Assembly (NCBI GenBank): GCA_032622095.1
Contig: CP136061.1
Span: 22,198,991-22,262,990 of the forward strand
Length of the DNA: 64,000 bases
Direction of reading: 5' to 3'
DNA from: Siphonodentalium dalli
Taxonomy: Eukaryota; Mollusca; Scaphopoda; Gadilida; Siphonodentaliidae
The stretch's first letter is position 1. Each line of letters starts with the position of its first letter. Below the pieces are notes generated by a model that was not told where the DNA came from, ran no database searches, and saw only the letters and a program-made list of their open reading frames with translations. The position numbers and the translations under genes are program-made. This document shows, piece after piece, positions 1-9,433 of the stretch.

Positions 1-483
1 AAAAACAAAATAAAAGGTCAGCAGACCACAGTGTCCCCCGAAAACGTGGCAAGTCGATGCCGCTTTGTTGAAGAAATAAAAAAAATATGTTGAAATTTTC
101 TAAGTTGAAAAGGGTTAATAACTCTGTAAAAAAATAATTTTTCCGTCATCTGTATACATCTTGCACATCTCCAATATGTGGGTAACAATACTCTGAAGTT
201 TCAAATATCTAAGATCAAAACTGTAGAAGGAGTTGATTACACCACGAAGGTACCCTCATACAGAAAATTATAAAAAATGTTGAAATTTTCTAAGTCGAAA
301 AGGGTTAATAACTCCGTCAAAAAATAATATTTTTCCGTCATCTATATACATGTTGCACATCTTCAATATATGGGCAACAATATTCTGAAGTTTCAAATCT
401 CTGGGCTGAAATCTGTAGGAGGAGATGATTACACCACGAAGGTACTCAAAAGTGTGATGGACAGATGGACAGCTCGACGGACG
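1..483 (+). mobile_element. pearl/Helentron-like element, partial (runs off left edge)
   Basis: Two tandem units of about 190 bp start near 89 and 279. Both begin TGTTGAAATTTTCTAAG and contain AGGGTTAATAACTC and GATTACACCACGAAGGTA. A GACGGACGG-type tract follows at about 457-483. This order of tandem core, then ACGG-like tract, is that of bivalve pearl elements (non-autonomous Helentron-like). The left end lies outside the window, so element limits are uncertain. Confidence 0.45.
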
Positions 484-577
484 GTACTACCAACATCTAC
501 CCTTTATGAGCTAAATAAATTATGAGCTATTTTTATCCAATTTTTACGAGTTTGCAATAGTGGTTCCAACATTTGAT

Positions 578-690
578 GTTTATGAGCTTTTTTGTGTCCA
601 ATATCAAGGAGCTTTTTTGTGTCCAATATCAAGGAGCTTTCGGCGTCCAATAACAAGGAGCTTTCGGTGTCCAATATCAAGGATGTTATG
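578..690. repeat. 25-bp tandem repeat, about 4 units
   Basis: Units of the form GAGCTTTTTTGTGTCCAATATCAAG occur in variants (TTTTGTG or TCGGCG in the middle). The GTCCAAT and GAGCT words recur in the larger tandem array at 1681-2550, so the two may share an origin. Confidence 0.6.
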
Positions 691-1355
691 TGAAATCCAA
701 ATATGAGATTATTTCAGTCCCATGTTACAAGTTCTTAGAAATTTCCCATAAATTCATAAACCAAACATAGGTGGCGGCTCACTGCCCGAGGTGAAGTGTC
801 TTTATGTGGGTCTTGGGTGACTGCTGCACCAATAGTCCACTTATTGATTTGAATTTAATATCATGATGTACTGGCAATATTCAAAATCTCACTTTTTAAA
901 TAGCTGCCAGAAGACGACTTGTTGATATTCACTGGTCTCAAACAAACAGATGGATTAATCGATTGATAGCTTAGGGTTTAACAGAGTCTATCTTGAAACT
1001 ACAGGACCTTCTGTACCAAGGTTGCCTGGTTAAATGGCTTATATGCCCATGTACAGTGTTAGGCCGTGGGACGAAGTGGAAAATTGTTACTTTTTTTCTT
1101 AACACAACGGGGACTAAAAAATTATTATCACATATGATGCACCATGATACAGATAATTGGTATAGGCGATTGATGTTCACTCAGGTGAAGGGCTTCGTGT
1201 GAGCGAACACCGATTGTATGCGTACTGGTTTTACAATTACCAAACAAGTTTTCCGGGACTATCTGTCCGAGAAAAAACGGAACATTCAATTCGAAAATCT
1301 TGAGACAAGACCATCCGTATACATATACATTATTCATTTGACGGACGGGATACAT

Positions 1356-1428
1356 GGGCTCATATTCCCTTCATGGAGACTGGAGTCCATATCCAATCGA
1401 ACGCGATCCATGAGGGGAATATGAGCCC
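1356..1428. repeat. inverted repeat, 22-bp arms
   Basis: GGGCTCATATTCCCTTCATGGA at 1356-1377 reappears in reverse complement at 1407-1428 with one or two differences, enclosing about 29 bp. It would fold as a hairpin. No transposon ends were recognised. Confidence 0.6.
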
Positions 1429-1455
1429 AGGGTTCGTACACCTTTGTCCCAGTGA

Positions 1456-1519
1456 AATTCCAGTATATTTCCAGTATACATGTATTCCAGTATAAAATAT
1501 ATAAATTTCCAGTATAATT
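1456..1519. repeat. short tandem TTCCAGTATA repeats
   Basis: TTCCAGTATA occurs four times in about 60 bp with AT-rich spacers. It is low complexity and no function is visible. Confidence 0.5.
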
Positions 1520-1680
1520 ATGTGATGTAATACGTTATAATACTGATCAACATATATACATAAATAAAATTGGAACCTACAACCTACCATGTAAACATGA
1601 AATCTATGTTGGTGTGAACAACTGCTGTAGGTATGACTACACCATCTATTATTAGGCAACATGGCGACTGTGGTGTTATT

Positions 1681-2550
1681 TCAGCCTGTCCGATTATTGC
1701 GAGCTACGAAAGTCCAAATATTATTATAAAGGGTTCAATCATTTGCCAATGTTCATAAAATTGTTGCTGTTCTTGTGTGTATATATATATATCTGCCTGT
1801 CCAATTATTGGGAGCTACATAAATCACTGTATCAGCGTGTCCGATTATTGAGAGTTACAAAAGTCCAAATACTAAGAGCTCAATCATAGACTAATGTTTA
1901 CAAAAATATCGCTGTTTTTGTGTATATATAGATCTGCCTCTCCAATTATTGGGAGCTACAAAAGTCCAAATATTAAGGGTTCAATCATATGCCAATATTC
2001 ATGAAATTGTTGCTGTTCTTGTGTGTATATATAGATCTGCCTGTCCAATTATTGGGAGCTACACAAATCACTTTATCAGTGTGTCCGATTATTGGGAGTT
2101 ACAAAAGTCCAAATACTGAGAGCTCAATCGTAGACTAATGTTTACAAAAATATCGCTGTTTTTGTGTATATATAGATCTGCCTGTCCAATTATTGGGAGC
2201 TACATAAATCAGCGTGTCCGATTATTGGGAGCTACAACAGTCCAAATATTAAGGGTTCAATCATATGCCAATATTCATAAAATTGTTGCTGTTCGTGTGT
2301 GTATATATATATATCTGCCTGTCCAATTATTGGGAGCTACATAAATCACTGTATCAGCGTGTCCGATTATTGGGAGTTACAAAAGTCCAAATACTAAGAG
2401 CTCAATCGTAGACTAATGGTTACAAAAATATCGCTGTTTTGTGTATATATAGATCTGCCTGTCCAATTTTTGGGAGCTACATGTATAAGTCAGCGTGTCC
2501 GATTATTGGGAGCTACAAAAGTCCAAATATTAAGGGTTCAATAATTTCTT
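1681..2550. repeat. tandem array of ~240-280 bp units with TCCAATTATTGGGAGCTAC
   Basis: Three to four units carry the same landmarks in order: CCTGTCCAATTATTGGGAGCTAC, an alternate half-unit GTGTCCGATTATTGGGAG, GTCCAAATA, a TTGCTGTTCTTGTGTGTATA or ATCGCTGTTTTTGTGTATA stretch, and TATATAGATCTGCC. Each full unit is a doublet of two diverged half-units (ATTAAGGGTTCAATC type and ACTAAGAGCTCAATC type), making a simple higher-order repeat. The short open frame at 2138-2344 is a by-product of the repeat. Confidence 0.75.
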
Positions 2551-2560
2551 TGTAACCCCA

Positions 2561-3047
2561 CCAAACTGAATCAATGAAAATGATCATTTATTTGAAACCA
2601 TAATCAAAGTTGTGGGCCATAAATTAACTGAGAAAATTAATGTTTTTCGGCAATAGGTAATGCTATATGTTTTGTAAACATTCAATCAGAGACTTTAAGG
2701 GAGAAACCTGAGTGTGTTCGGATTCGTTTGCATATGCAAATTAGATTGAAAGGTCAAAGTACGAGTTCACCATTGGCAGTCGCCATACAATACACACTTT
2801 CAGTTTCACTGTCATGACTGTGTGTGAATATTTTAATTGTGTGAATGGTGTATTGGGGATTTCATAATATAAATAGCAGTTGGGACCAAATGTATGCGCC
2901 CACACAAGGTGACAAGTCGTGGAAGTTTATTTCAAGTTTGCAGCGAATGATGAGACAAAATAATTCGGTTCAGATGATTTATCAAAATTGATTTTCACAT
3001 CAGCAAATGGGCTGAAAGTGAATCACAGCTGGTTGATCGGAAATAAT
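2561..3047. other. non-repetitive stretch with an octamer dyad and a TATA-like motif
   Basis: No gene is recognised. The stretch holds the palindrome TTTGCATATGCAAA at 2727-2740, two overlapping inverted POU octamer-like words, and TATAAATAG at 2868-2876, about 130 bp downstream. This could be a promoter, but no convincing coding exon follows. The motifs are short enough to be chance. Confidence 0.25.
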
Positions 3048-3125
3048 AGGGCTGCAACGATTAATTGCGATACATATGTATCGCAATTCGATTTCTCATG
3101 ATACGTGTACGGTGTATCGTATCTT
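3048..3125 (+). mobile_element. hAT-like terminal fragment
   Basis: TAGGGCTGCAACGATTAAT at 3048 has the form of many hAT ends (T/CAGGG...CAACGATTAAT). A perfect 22-bp palindrome centred on ATACATATGTAT follows. The partner end and an 8-bp duplication were not found. Confidence 0.3.
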
Positions 3126-3246
3126 GTGAAGAATATCACCTATTTTTTACGTCAAATAGAAAAATTACCCATATTTAGTGCTTTGTTCTAGAAATTTGGG
3201 TAGATAATCTTCACAGAACATGGTTTTTGCGCATAGTCACTATCGT

Positions 3247-3411
3247 GATACACTACATAAATCACTGTATCAGCGTGTCCGATTATTGGGAGTTACAAAA
3301 GTCCAAATACTAAGAGCTGTTTTGTGTATATATAGATCTGCCTGTCCAATTATTGGGAGCTACATGTATCAATCGGCATGTCCGATTATTGGGAGCTACA
3401 AAAGTGCTCGT
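3247..3411. repeat. isolated copy of the 1681-2550 tandem unit
   Basis: It carries the same landmarks as the main array (ATAAATCACTGTATCAGCGTG, TATATAGATCTGCCTGTCC, TTATTGGGAGCTACA), separated from it by about 700 bp. The left edge abuts unrelated sequence. Confidence 0.7.
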
Positions 3412-3629
3412 GTGATAAGGGGGGTAACTGCAAAATTAGTCCATCGGATGGACTGGCTAAAAATCCAAATTTTAGGAGGTTAATTATAAATAATGTTTTT
3501 CTGACAGCAAACCTCATAAATATTGTTTGTATGAACATTTTTCAAATTATTAGGAGCTTAGCTCACAATATTTGTTAGCTCATAACTATGGGCTAGACAC
3601 ACTTTTTAGCTCATAAACATCAACAGTTT

Positions 3630-3727
3630 GAACGGTACAACAGCGCGACGGACGGACAGACGGATGTCCCGACGGACGGACAGAACCCGTTTCTATAGTC
3701 CCCCAAAAATAAATTTTTCGGGGGACA
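3630..3727 (+). mobile_element. pearl/Helentron-like 3' end
   Basis: A GACGGACGGACAGA tract is followed by a hairpin GTCCCCCAAAAAT/ATTTTTCGGGGGAC (3699-3725). The same tract-plus-hairpin order ends the elements at 11983 and 12800. It may be the right end of the element whose left parts lie before 483. Confidence 0.5.
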
Positions 3728-3759
3728 AAAAAACTTACTTTTAACACTGATATCGGTGA

Positions 3760-4044
3760 ATGTTTCACGCATTCAATGGAGACAAAAGCACAGCGATTGC
3801 TTTCGGTGAAATTACCCACATATTATACACAGATACATGTACTGTAATAGTGATTTCCAATAACAAAGACAAGACAGGTGCTGCTGTGTCTGGTGTGGAG
3901 GGGGAGATGAGGTTGTTAAACCCTCATTGCGAGATAGATACACCAATATGTGGAAATTGCAGTGCAATGATGCTGGACGAATTCCAGTTGTTGCCAGGCC
4001 ATATGGCAAATATTAATATTAAAGACTGTTTCAAGACTGGTTGA
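3760..4044 (+). CDS. unrecognised 94-codon open frame
   Basis: The open frame runs from an ATG to a TGA. It has a CGNC pair and mixed, non-repetitive composition (IDTPICGNC, MMLDEFQLLPGHM), so it reads more like true coding sequence than the shadow frames around it. No family was recognised and no splice sites were assigned. It could be a terminal exon, a decayed transposon fragment or chance. Confidence 0.2.
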   Translation: MFHAFNGDKSTAIAFGEITHILYTDTCTVIVISNNKDKTGAAVSGVEGEMRLLNPHCEIDTPICGNCSAMMLDEFQLLPGHMANINIKDCFKTG

Positions 4045-4271
4045 TAGGCATATAGCAATTTTCAAATGTAAATATTAAATCATCTGTAACTTTGAATCTG
4101 AGTTTCTTGTTTCTCTATCATCTGGGTTGATCCCCTTGAGACTAAGAAGTTCATAATGTGGGCTCTTATCAAGTATCATACAAGAATTGACTTATTATTG
4201 TTAAAAATACAGAAAAATAGAAATATTTAATAAAATAAATGATTTGCCTGCCTACCATCCCTAATTATTTT

Positions 4272-4402
4272 GAGCTCGTTAGCGGAAACAAATGTCTTTT
4301 TTTAGGCCTAATTTTTCTGCAGCAATCCACATACTAGTAACAGCTGAGAATAGATGAGGCAAAAAAAAAAAGATAGTATGTTTCCGCTAACGGTAGGTAG
4401 GG
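4272..4402. repeat. inverted repeat sharing GTTAGCGGAAACA
   Basis: Arms of about 45 bp begin with GTTAGCGGAAACA (left, 4279 on) and TGTTTCCGCTAAC (right). Each is followed inward by T-rich then GCC/TTCT/CAGC matches. It is probably a small MITE. A related GCGGAAACATAGTATC word occurs at about 6952. Confidence 0.45.
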
Positions 4403-4744
4403 AATTTTTTTTTTTTTATTTTTTTATTTTTTATCCAGCTGCATAAATATTGAACTACCTCGACCGAAGTGACATAAAATGCCAACTCATGTTGTGGGGA
4501 AAGTATTACTTGAACAACACAGTGGAAATATACATTAAGATTGAATAAAAGATTAAACTCGGTTTATGCTTAAGTGTGTGATTTGTTATTCACATGCCGC
4601 ATTTTCATAATTTTGGCTATATTACTTGGTATGAAATTGATGACACTAACGTTTTATGAGAATTTTACCCATAATACCACCATTACACCGGCACTTGTAT
4701 TGTGATGACTACATCCTATTGTCTGGAGGTAGAAGTACATGTAC

Positions 4745-4806
4745 ATCCTATCTCCACAGCACACTTGTGACTTCCTTCACTTCAATTCAAACTCTAACTG
4801 CTGTTT
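4745..4806 (-). mobile_element. inverted fragment of the Copia 3' LTR region
   Basis: About 58 bp (from ATCTCCACAGCACACTTGTG to TAACTGCTGTTT) is the exact reverse complement of sequence at about 6566-6625, downstream of the Copia frame. An ordinary LTR element would show direct, not inverted, repeats here. Confidence 0.75.
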
Positions 4807-4812
4807 TTATGG

Positions 4813-6366
4813 GTGAATAGTGTTCAGTGGAAAAGGACCAGTCAAACCGAAGAAGTGTTGATGACATTTGTGCCAAAGGACAGACTTCACGATCCTTCGT
4901 GTGGGAATGCAATAATTCAAGAGCTTCAGAAGTTAAAGGACTTTGATACTTATGAAGAGGTAAATGAAAATGGACAACAATGCATTTCTACATGCTGGGT
5001 ACTGACACAACGGGGAGCTGATGTCCGGGCCCGTTTAGTCGCCCGTGGATTTGAGGAGGAAGGTTTGACACAAAATGATTCACCTACTGTAAGCAAAGTA
5101 TCCATAAGACTATTCTTGACATTGGCAGTAAATAAAAAATGGAATGTTAAAACAACTGATATTAAGTCAGCGTTCCTCCAAGGAAAAAAATTGGAAAGGG
5201 AAGTCTTCATCAGACCTCCTAAAGAAGCTCAGACAGAAGGAAAAGTTTGGAAGTTGAAAACATGCTTGTATGGTTTAAAAGATGCAGCTCAGCAATTCTA
5301 CACAAGTGTTGTACATGAACTAAATCATCTTGGTTGTGAGTTATCTACACTAGATCCTTCTCTGTTCTACAAACGAGGAAAAGATGGTGAACTACAAGGA
5401 ATACTTCTCAGCCATGTGGATGACTTTCTTCATGCTGGTGATAAGGATTTTAACGAACATGTAATGGGTGGCTTGCGACAGCGTTTCCTAGCTGGAAAAG
5501 TAGAGGAGGTAACATTCACTTACGTTGGGTTCCACATTGAACAGAAAGCTGATGAAATAATTCTGCACCAGAATAACTATATTCATGGAGTAAGAGACAT
5601 TGAGTTACGTGCGGAAAGAGTTGCCTGCAAAAATGATGAATTAAGTATGAATGAATACACTGATCTGCGTTCTATTGTTGGAAGTCTAAATTGGATTGTG
5701 CAAGGGACAAGACCTGATTTGGCTTTTGAGTTAATAGAACTGAGCACTAAATTCAGAAAAGGTCAAGTTTGTGATCTGGCTAGAGCAGTGAAGATCATAT
5801 CAAGAGTGAAATCTGAGACAACATCAATTCGATTTCCATTCATGGGACTTCCTTTAGATGATAAGTGGAAATTAGTGGTTTTTACTGATGCTGCTTATGC
5901 AAATTTGCCTGATGGAATCAGCAGTACAATGGCATATGTTCTATTTGTCGTAAATCCAAATAAATTGAGCTGTCCTCTATCTTGGAACTGCCATAAGATA
6001 AAAAGAGTGGTGCGTTCAACATTGGCTGCCGAAGCAATGAGCTTGCAGGAAGGTGTCGAGGAGGCGATATATGTCAGGAAAGTGTTATGTGAATTGTGCA
6101 GTATCCAAGAGACAAAGATCCCCATTGTTGCCTATGTGGATAACAGGAGTGTGGTGGAAGCTGTGCACACAACTAAAATGGTTGATGATAAACGTCTTCG
6201 AATCGATATTGGTGCGATGAAACAATGTCTTGATCGAGGTGAAGTAGAAAGCATTCGATGGTGCCCAGGTTCGAGTCAGCTTGCCAATTGCCTAACAAAA
6301 CGAGGTGCTTCCGGCGAGCAGCTGATTGCTACATTCCAGAGAGGGAAAGTAGCAATTGACATTTAG
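4813..6366 (+). CDS. Ty1/Copia-type polyprotein, RT and RNase H part (5'-truncated)
   Basis: This is an open frame of about 517 codons with no internal stops. It begins inside the Pol polyprotein, so gag, protease and integrase are missing. Residues about 30-270 match the Copia RVT_2 reverse transcriptase: RLVARGF at 74-80, the catalytic TTDIKSAFLQG (Asp116), CLYGLKDAAQQ, and HVDDFLHAG (Asp203-Asp204), where Tyr of the usual YVDD is His. Residues about 350-500 match the Copia RNase H: FTDAAYA (Asp359), STLAAEAMS (Glu407), YVDNRSV (Asp443), and the ANCLTK tail. The first in-frame ATG (4861) lies within the domain and the frame opens at 4798 after a stop, so this is a deletion derivative rather than a gene with its own start. 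A purine-rich tract and LTR-like sequence follow at once. Relation to mollusc/crustacean GalEa-type Copia is plausible but unproven. Confidence 0.9.
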   Translation: MNSVQWKRTSQTEEVLMTFVPKDRLHDPSCGNAIIQELQKLKDFDTYEEVNENGQQCISTCWVLTQRGADVRARLVARGFEEEGLTQNDSPTVSKVSIRLFLTLAVNKKWNVKTTDIKSAFLQGKKLEREVFIRPPKEAQTEGKVWKLKTCLYGLKDAAQQFYTSVVHELNHLGCELSTLDPSLFYKRGKDGELQGILLSHVDDFLHAGDKDFNEHVMGGLRQRFLAGKVEEVTFTYVGFHIEQKADEIILHQNNYIHGVRDIELRAERVACKNDELSMNEYTDLRSIVGSLNWIVQGTRPDLAFELIELSTKFRKGQVCDLARAVKIISRVKSETTSIRFPFMGLPLDDKWKLVVFTDAAYANLPDGISSTMAYVLFVVNPNKLSCPLSWNCHKIKRVVRSTLAAEAMSLQEGVEEAIYVRKVLCELCSIQETKIPIVAYVDNRSVVEAVHTTKMVDDKRLRIDIGAMKQCLDRGEVESIRWCPGSSQLANCLTKRGASGEQLIATFQRGKVAIDI

Positions 6367-6438
6367 GAAAAATGGATGATAAGGACTGTATATTTGTCAA
6401 TATTTCTGTGGTTTTATCAAAAGAACTAAAACAACATA

Positions 6439-6630
6439 AAAAGAGGAAAGAGGGAGATTGTTGAGCTACAGTGTAATTAACATCAGTGAAACAGGAAGAG
6501 CTACAGTGTCATTAACATCAGTGAAACAGGAAGTGAACTCATGACCTGGAAATGACATCATGGACAGAAACAGCAGTTAGAGTTTGAATTGAAGTGAAGG
6601 AAGTCACAAGTGTGCTGTGGAGATATAATA
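6439..6630 (+). mobile_element. Copia polypurine tract and 3' LTR (partial)
   Basis: A purine run (AAAAGAGGAAAGAGGGAGA, about 6439-6457) lies 70 bp after the Copia stop. TGTTGAGCTACAGTG at 6459 starts with TG as an LTR should. An internal near-duplication, GAGCTACAGTGT(A/C)ATTAACATCAG, follows. The part at about 6566-6625 is repeated in inverted orientation upstream of the frame. The right end of the LTR was not fixed. Confidence 0.6.
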
Positions 6631-6639
6631 GGTAATTAG

Positions 6640-7030
6640 CCATTAACACTAGTAGCATGCCTGGTTTTTGGAAACAGTACCCTTACCATGTGTGGTGATA
6701 ACCTCTATATATATATATGCTGATACACACCCACCATGTCTGTTGATAGTTCCCAAACAAGGCTTAAAGCAGGCCTGAGATCCATTCTCAGGAAATTAAA
6801 AATTAAAACGGTCACTTTACACAGGGATATGTTAGAAACCATGCGTTTTGCACACTATTGAACATCATTATGTATGTGCATTGGTGGTAAAAAAAAAGAA
6901 TTATCAATAAAAAGATAAGGTCGGCAGTTATTTTTAGGGTTGGTCGATGTGCGGAAACATAGTATCTTTTTTCTTTTGCCTGACGCAAAATTAAAAAGTT
7001 AACCTCCTTTCATTGTAATTTCGGCAGAAG
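6640..7030. other. no gene seen
   Basis: AT-rich sequence with a (TA)n run near 6705. Near 6930-6980, GCGGAAACATAGTATC resembles the inverted repeat at 4272-4402 and may be a partial copy of it. Confidence 0.5.
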
Positions 7031-7051
7031 GATTCTTGAGCTCCAATTTCA

Positions 7052-7137
7052 TGGAGGGGCAGTATTCCCTCCAGCGAGGGGCAGTATTCCCTCCAACGAG
7101 GGGCAGTATTCCCTCCAGCGAGGGGCAGTATTCCCTC
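7052..7137. repeat. 22-bp tandem repeat, 4 units
   Basis: Units read GAGGGGCAGTATTCCCTCCAGC or nearly so. Each contains the short dyad GAGGG...CCCTC. The last unit is cut by the insertion that starts at 7138. Confidence 0.85.
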
Positions 7138-7655
7138 TAGATCATGCCATGAATCTCTACTCTGGCTAACGCCCGTAGAGATCATATTCCACCAGTACAA
7201 AACCTTGGATCTTTTTGAAGTTTTGACAGGGAACCTTATACAGTCGAGAACATAATGCGGGGAATATATTTCTTAGTTGTTATCTTTTCCTTAATAATGT
7301 ACTTCACTGTAGGCGAATTTCCCAACTCAAAATTGAATGCTTTTCTCTGACTTGTGAGCTGATATCGCAATAAACATCAAATTAATTACCCAGGAAAAAT
7401 GCCATAAGATTAAGTGTATGCGTCACGAAGCAATATCGCTCACAAATTCACTTAACTTTTGAGTTGGGACCTTCACCTACAGTGAAGTACATTATTAAGA
7501 AACAAATAATAACTAAGAAATATATACCCCGTGTTATTTTTCGACTTTATAAGGTTCCCTGTCAAAACTTCAAAAAGTTCCAAGGTTTTGTACTGGTGGA
7601 ATATGATCTCTACAGAACAGACGTTAGCCAGAGTAGAGATTCATGGCATGATCTA
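7138..7655. mobile_element. Mutator-like non-autonomous element with ~195-bp TIRs
   Basis: The left arm (7138-7332) and right arm (7457-7655) are inverted copies beginning TAGATCATGCCATGAATCTC. They continue with few differences to CCCAACTCAAAA, around a loop of about 124 bp. The flanks are the 9-bp direct repeat TATTCCCTC (7129-7137 and 7656-7664). Long TIRs with a 9-bp duplication are the Mutator/MULE pattern. The target was a 22-bp tandem repeat containing the same word, so the duplication is slightly less certain than in unique DNA. No coding capacity is seen. Confidence 0.8.
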
Positions 7656-7669
7656 TATTCCCTCCAGCA

Positions 7670-8157
7670 ATGATGAGGCAAGTCAACTGGAATTTCATGT
7701 AGATGGATAAGCATTAGATTATAAGGCTACTATTTTCATCATGTTTTTAAATTGTTGAAATGTACAGCCACAGAATAAGCCAGAATTCCAGTATAAATTT
7801 GTTGGAAATTGGAATGAAATCTTCTGGTGGGTGTAATCTGCTCAGCCGCTGTGTACAGCTATTATGAAAATCAGGAAAATATATATAATTTAATAATTTA
7901 ACACATTATCTTTAGAGTAACAGATTTCATTTTATACAAATTTATGGCGATCAAGTATAAGGCTACTATAATCAAAAGAGGGAATCTACAGTAATTGAAA
8001 CTCACAGAATTTGGTAAGACTTCTTTTTCGCTTGCATTGTGAAATGATGGACTCCACTCTTCAGATATTGTGTCCTTGACATTGCTGAATGTTTTTCTAC
8101 ATGCATGGAAAAATGCATAGCTGTAAATAAAAATAAAAGATTCATAAGAAGTGCAGC
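7670..8157. other. no gene seen
   Basis: AT-rich sequence. TATAAGGCTACTAT occurs at about 7720 and 7960, suggesting an old duplication. Nothing else was recognised. Confidence 0.4.
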
Positions 8158-8161
8158 TTAA

Positions 8162-8553
8162 CCCTTTACCCAACAGAAGGGCCCTGTGCCAATGCATTCT
8201 CTTATATATGCGAGTCGACCATAGGTCGCCTCGCATATATAAGAGAATGCATTGGCTTAACACATTAAAAATTATAAAATTGTTAAAGAATGTAAGAAAA
8301 AATGGTAAAAAGTGTTAAAAAAAGATTTTTTTTAGGCCAATGCATTCTCTTATATATGCGAGGCGACCTATGGTCGACTCGCATATATAAGAGAATGCAT
8401 TGGCACAGGGCGTAACTGTAACTATCACAATGTGGTCAAGGAGCCAGTTCCAATGATATCCATATTTGTATGGTTCTATTGAGACAGACCGAAGATATTT
8501 TAGGCTGTTGAAGCTTTATTTGGCCGTTTTTGGCCGGTTTGTTGGGTAAAGGG
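8162..8553. mobile_element. piggyBac-like MITE, copy 1
   Basis: TTAA duplications (8158-8161, 8554-8557) flank ends CCCTTTACCCAACA...TGTTGGGTAAAGGG, the piggyBac arrangement. Inside are two near-perfect 69-bp hairpins (8188-8256 and 8336-8404) built on GCCAATGCATTCTCTTATAT and its complement, in mirrored orientation around an AT-rich spacer. They are followed by about 140 bp of single-copy sequence. No transposase is present, so it would depend on one supplied elsewhere. Confidence 0.9.
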
Positions 8554-8600
8554 TTAATCCTTCCATGGTGTGAGATTCCTGAAATTTGGCAAAAACCCTG

Positions 8601-8640
8601 TGTCATTGCATTCACTTATAAGTTATATATGCGAGTCTCA
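8601..8640 (+). mobile_element. degenerate fragment of the GCCAATGCATTCTC hairpin core
   Basis: CCCTGTGTCATTGCATTCAC followed by TTATATATGCGAGTC matches the left edge of the hairpin core found in the piggyBac-like MITEs, without the rest. Confidence 0.5.
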
Positions 8641-8838
8641 AAATACCTCACTACTCATTTAGGTCCAGAGAATTTTTTTTAATTTTCACTCTGATGATAA
8701 TCACAAGAATATAATAAATAAACGCCATAATATATAGGTATGCAGCATGAGATTTCATATGACATGACCAGCATATTTTAACCTGAATAACCTATCCAGT
8801 TCAGTGACTAACTGTAAATTGAAAAAAAAAAATTCCTA

Positions 8839-9221
8839 CCCTGCTGGACAAAACAAGCGTCCATTGGCACCGCGGTGTATTTGCCGTTCGGCCGCGGTGT
8901 CAGAGTTTGTAACTGCAGTTGAGCACCGAGGCCGAACGGCAAGTACACTCAGACACTGCGGCCAAACAGCAAGTTCACTGCGGCCGAAAGGCAACTACTC
9001 TCGCACTCGAATGGCATGTACACCGTGGTTAGATTTCTGGTTTGTATTGTCTTTTGTCAGTTTGATGAGAGTACACTGTGGCAACTACACCATGCTGAAT
9101 GGCAGTTATACCGCGGCCCAACTGTAGTTAGCTGGTGGAGCTGCGGTGTAGTTGCATTTCGGCCGCGGTGGCAACGCTAACCGAACCGCAGTTAAGTGGA
9201 CACTTGTTTTGTCCAGCAGGG
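8839..9221. mobile_element. MITE with CCCTGCTGGACAAAACAAG ends, TA target
   Basis: Ends CCCTGCTGGACAAAACAAGC and GCTTGTTTTGTCCAGCAGGG (with one or two differences) are flanked by TA (8837-8838, 9222-9223). The interior is GC-rich and made of scattered GGCCGAACGGCAA and CCGCGGTG words in both orientations, unlike the surrounding AT-rich DNA. A Tc1/mariner-type target is suggested; the family is not proven. Confidence 0.75.
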
Positions 9222-9433
9222 TACCTACCAGAATCAGAATGTTTATTACCAATCAAGGTCCCAGATGGGTAGGTACAATTAAGCAGAGTTTCCTCCAAAT
9301 AATAAACAATGCGTAAATTGATTACATACATGTATATTAAGAAAATAAATGTGGAGAATGAATGTGATTATAAAATTAAATATATTATTTGGCACTGAAT
9401 ATCCAATTCAAATTTATAGTGGTATGTTCCTTA

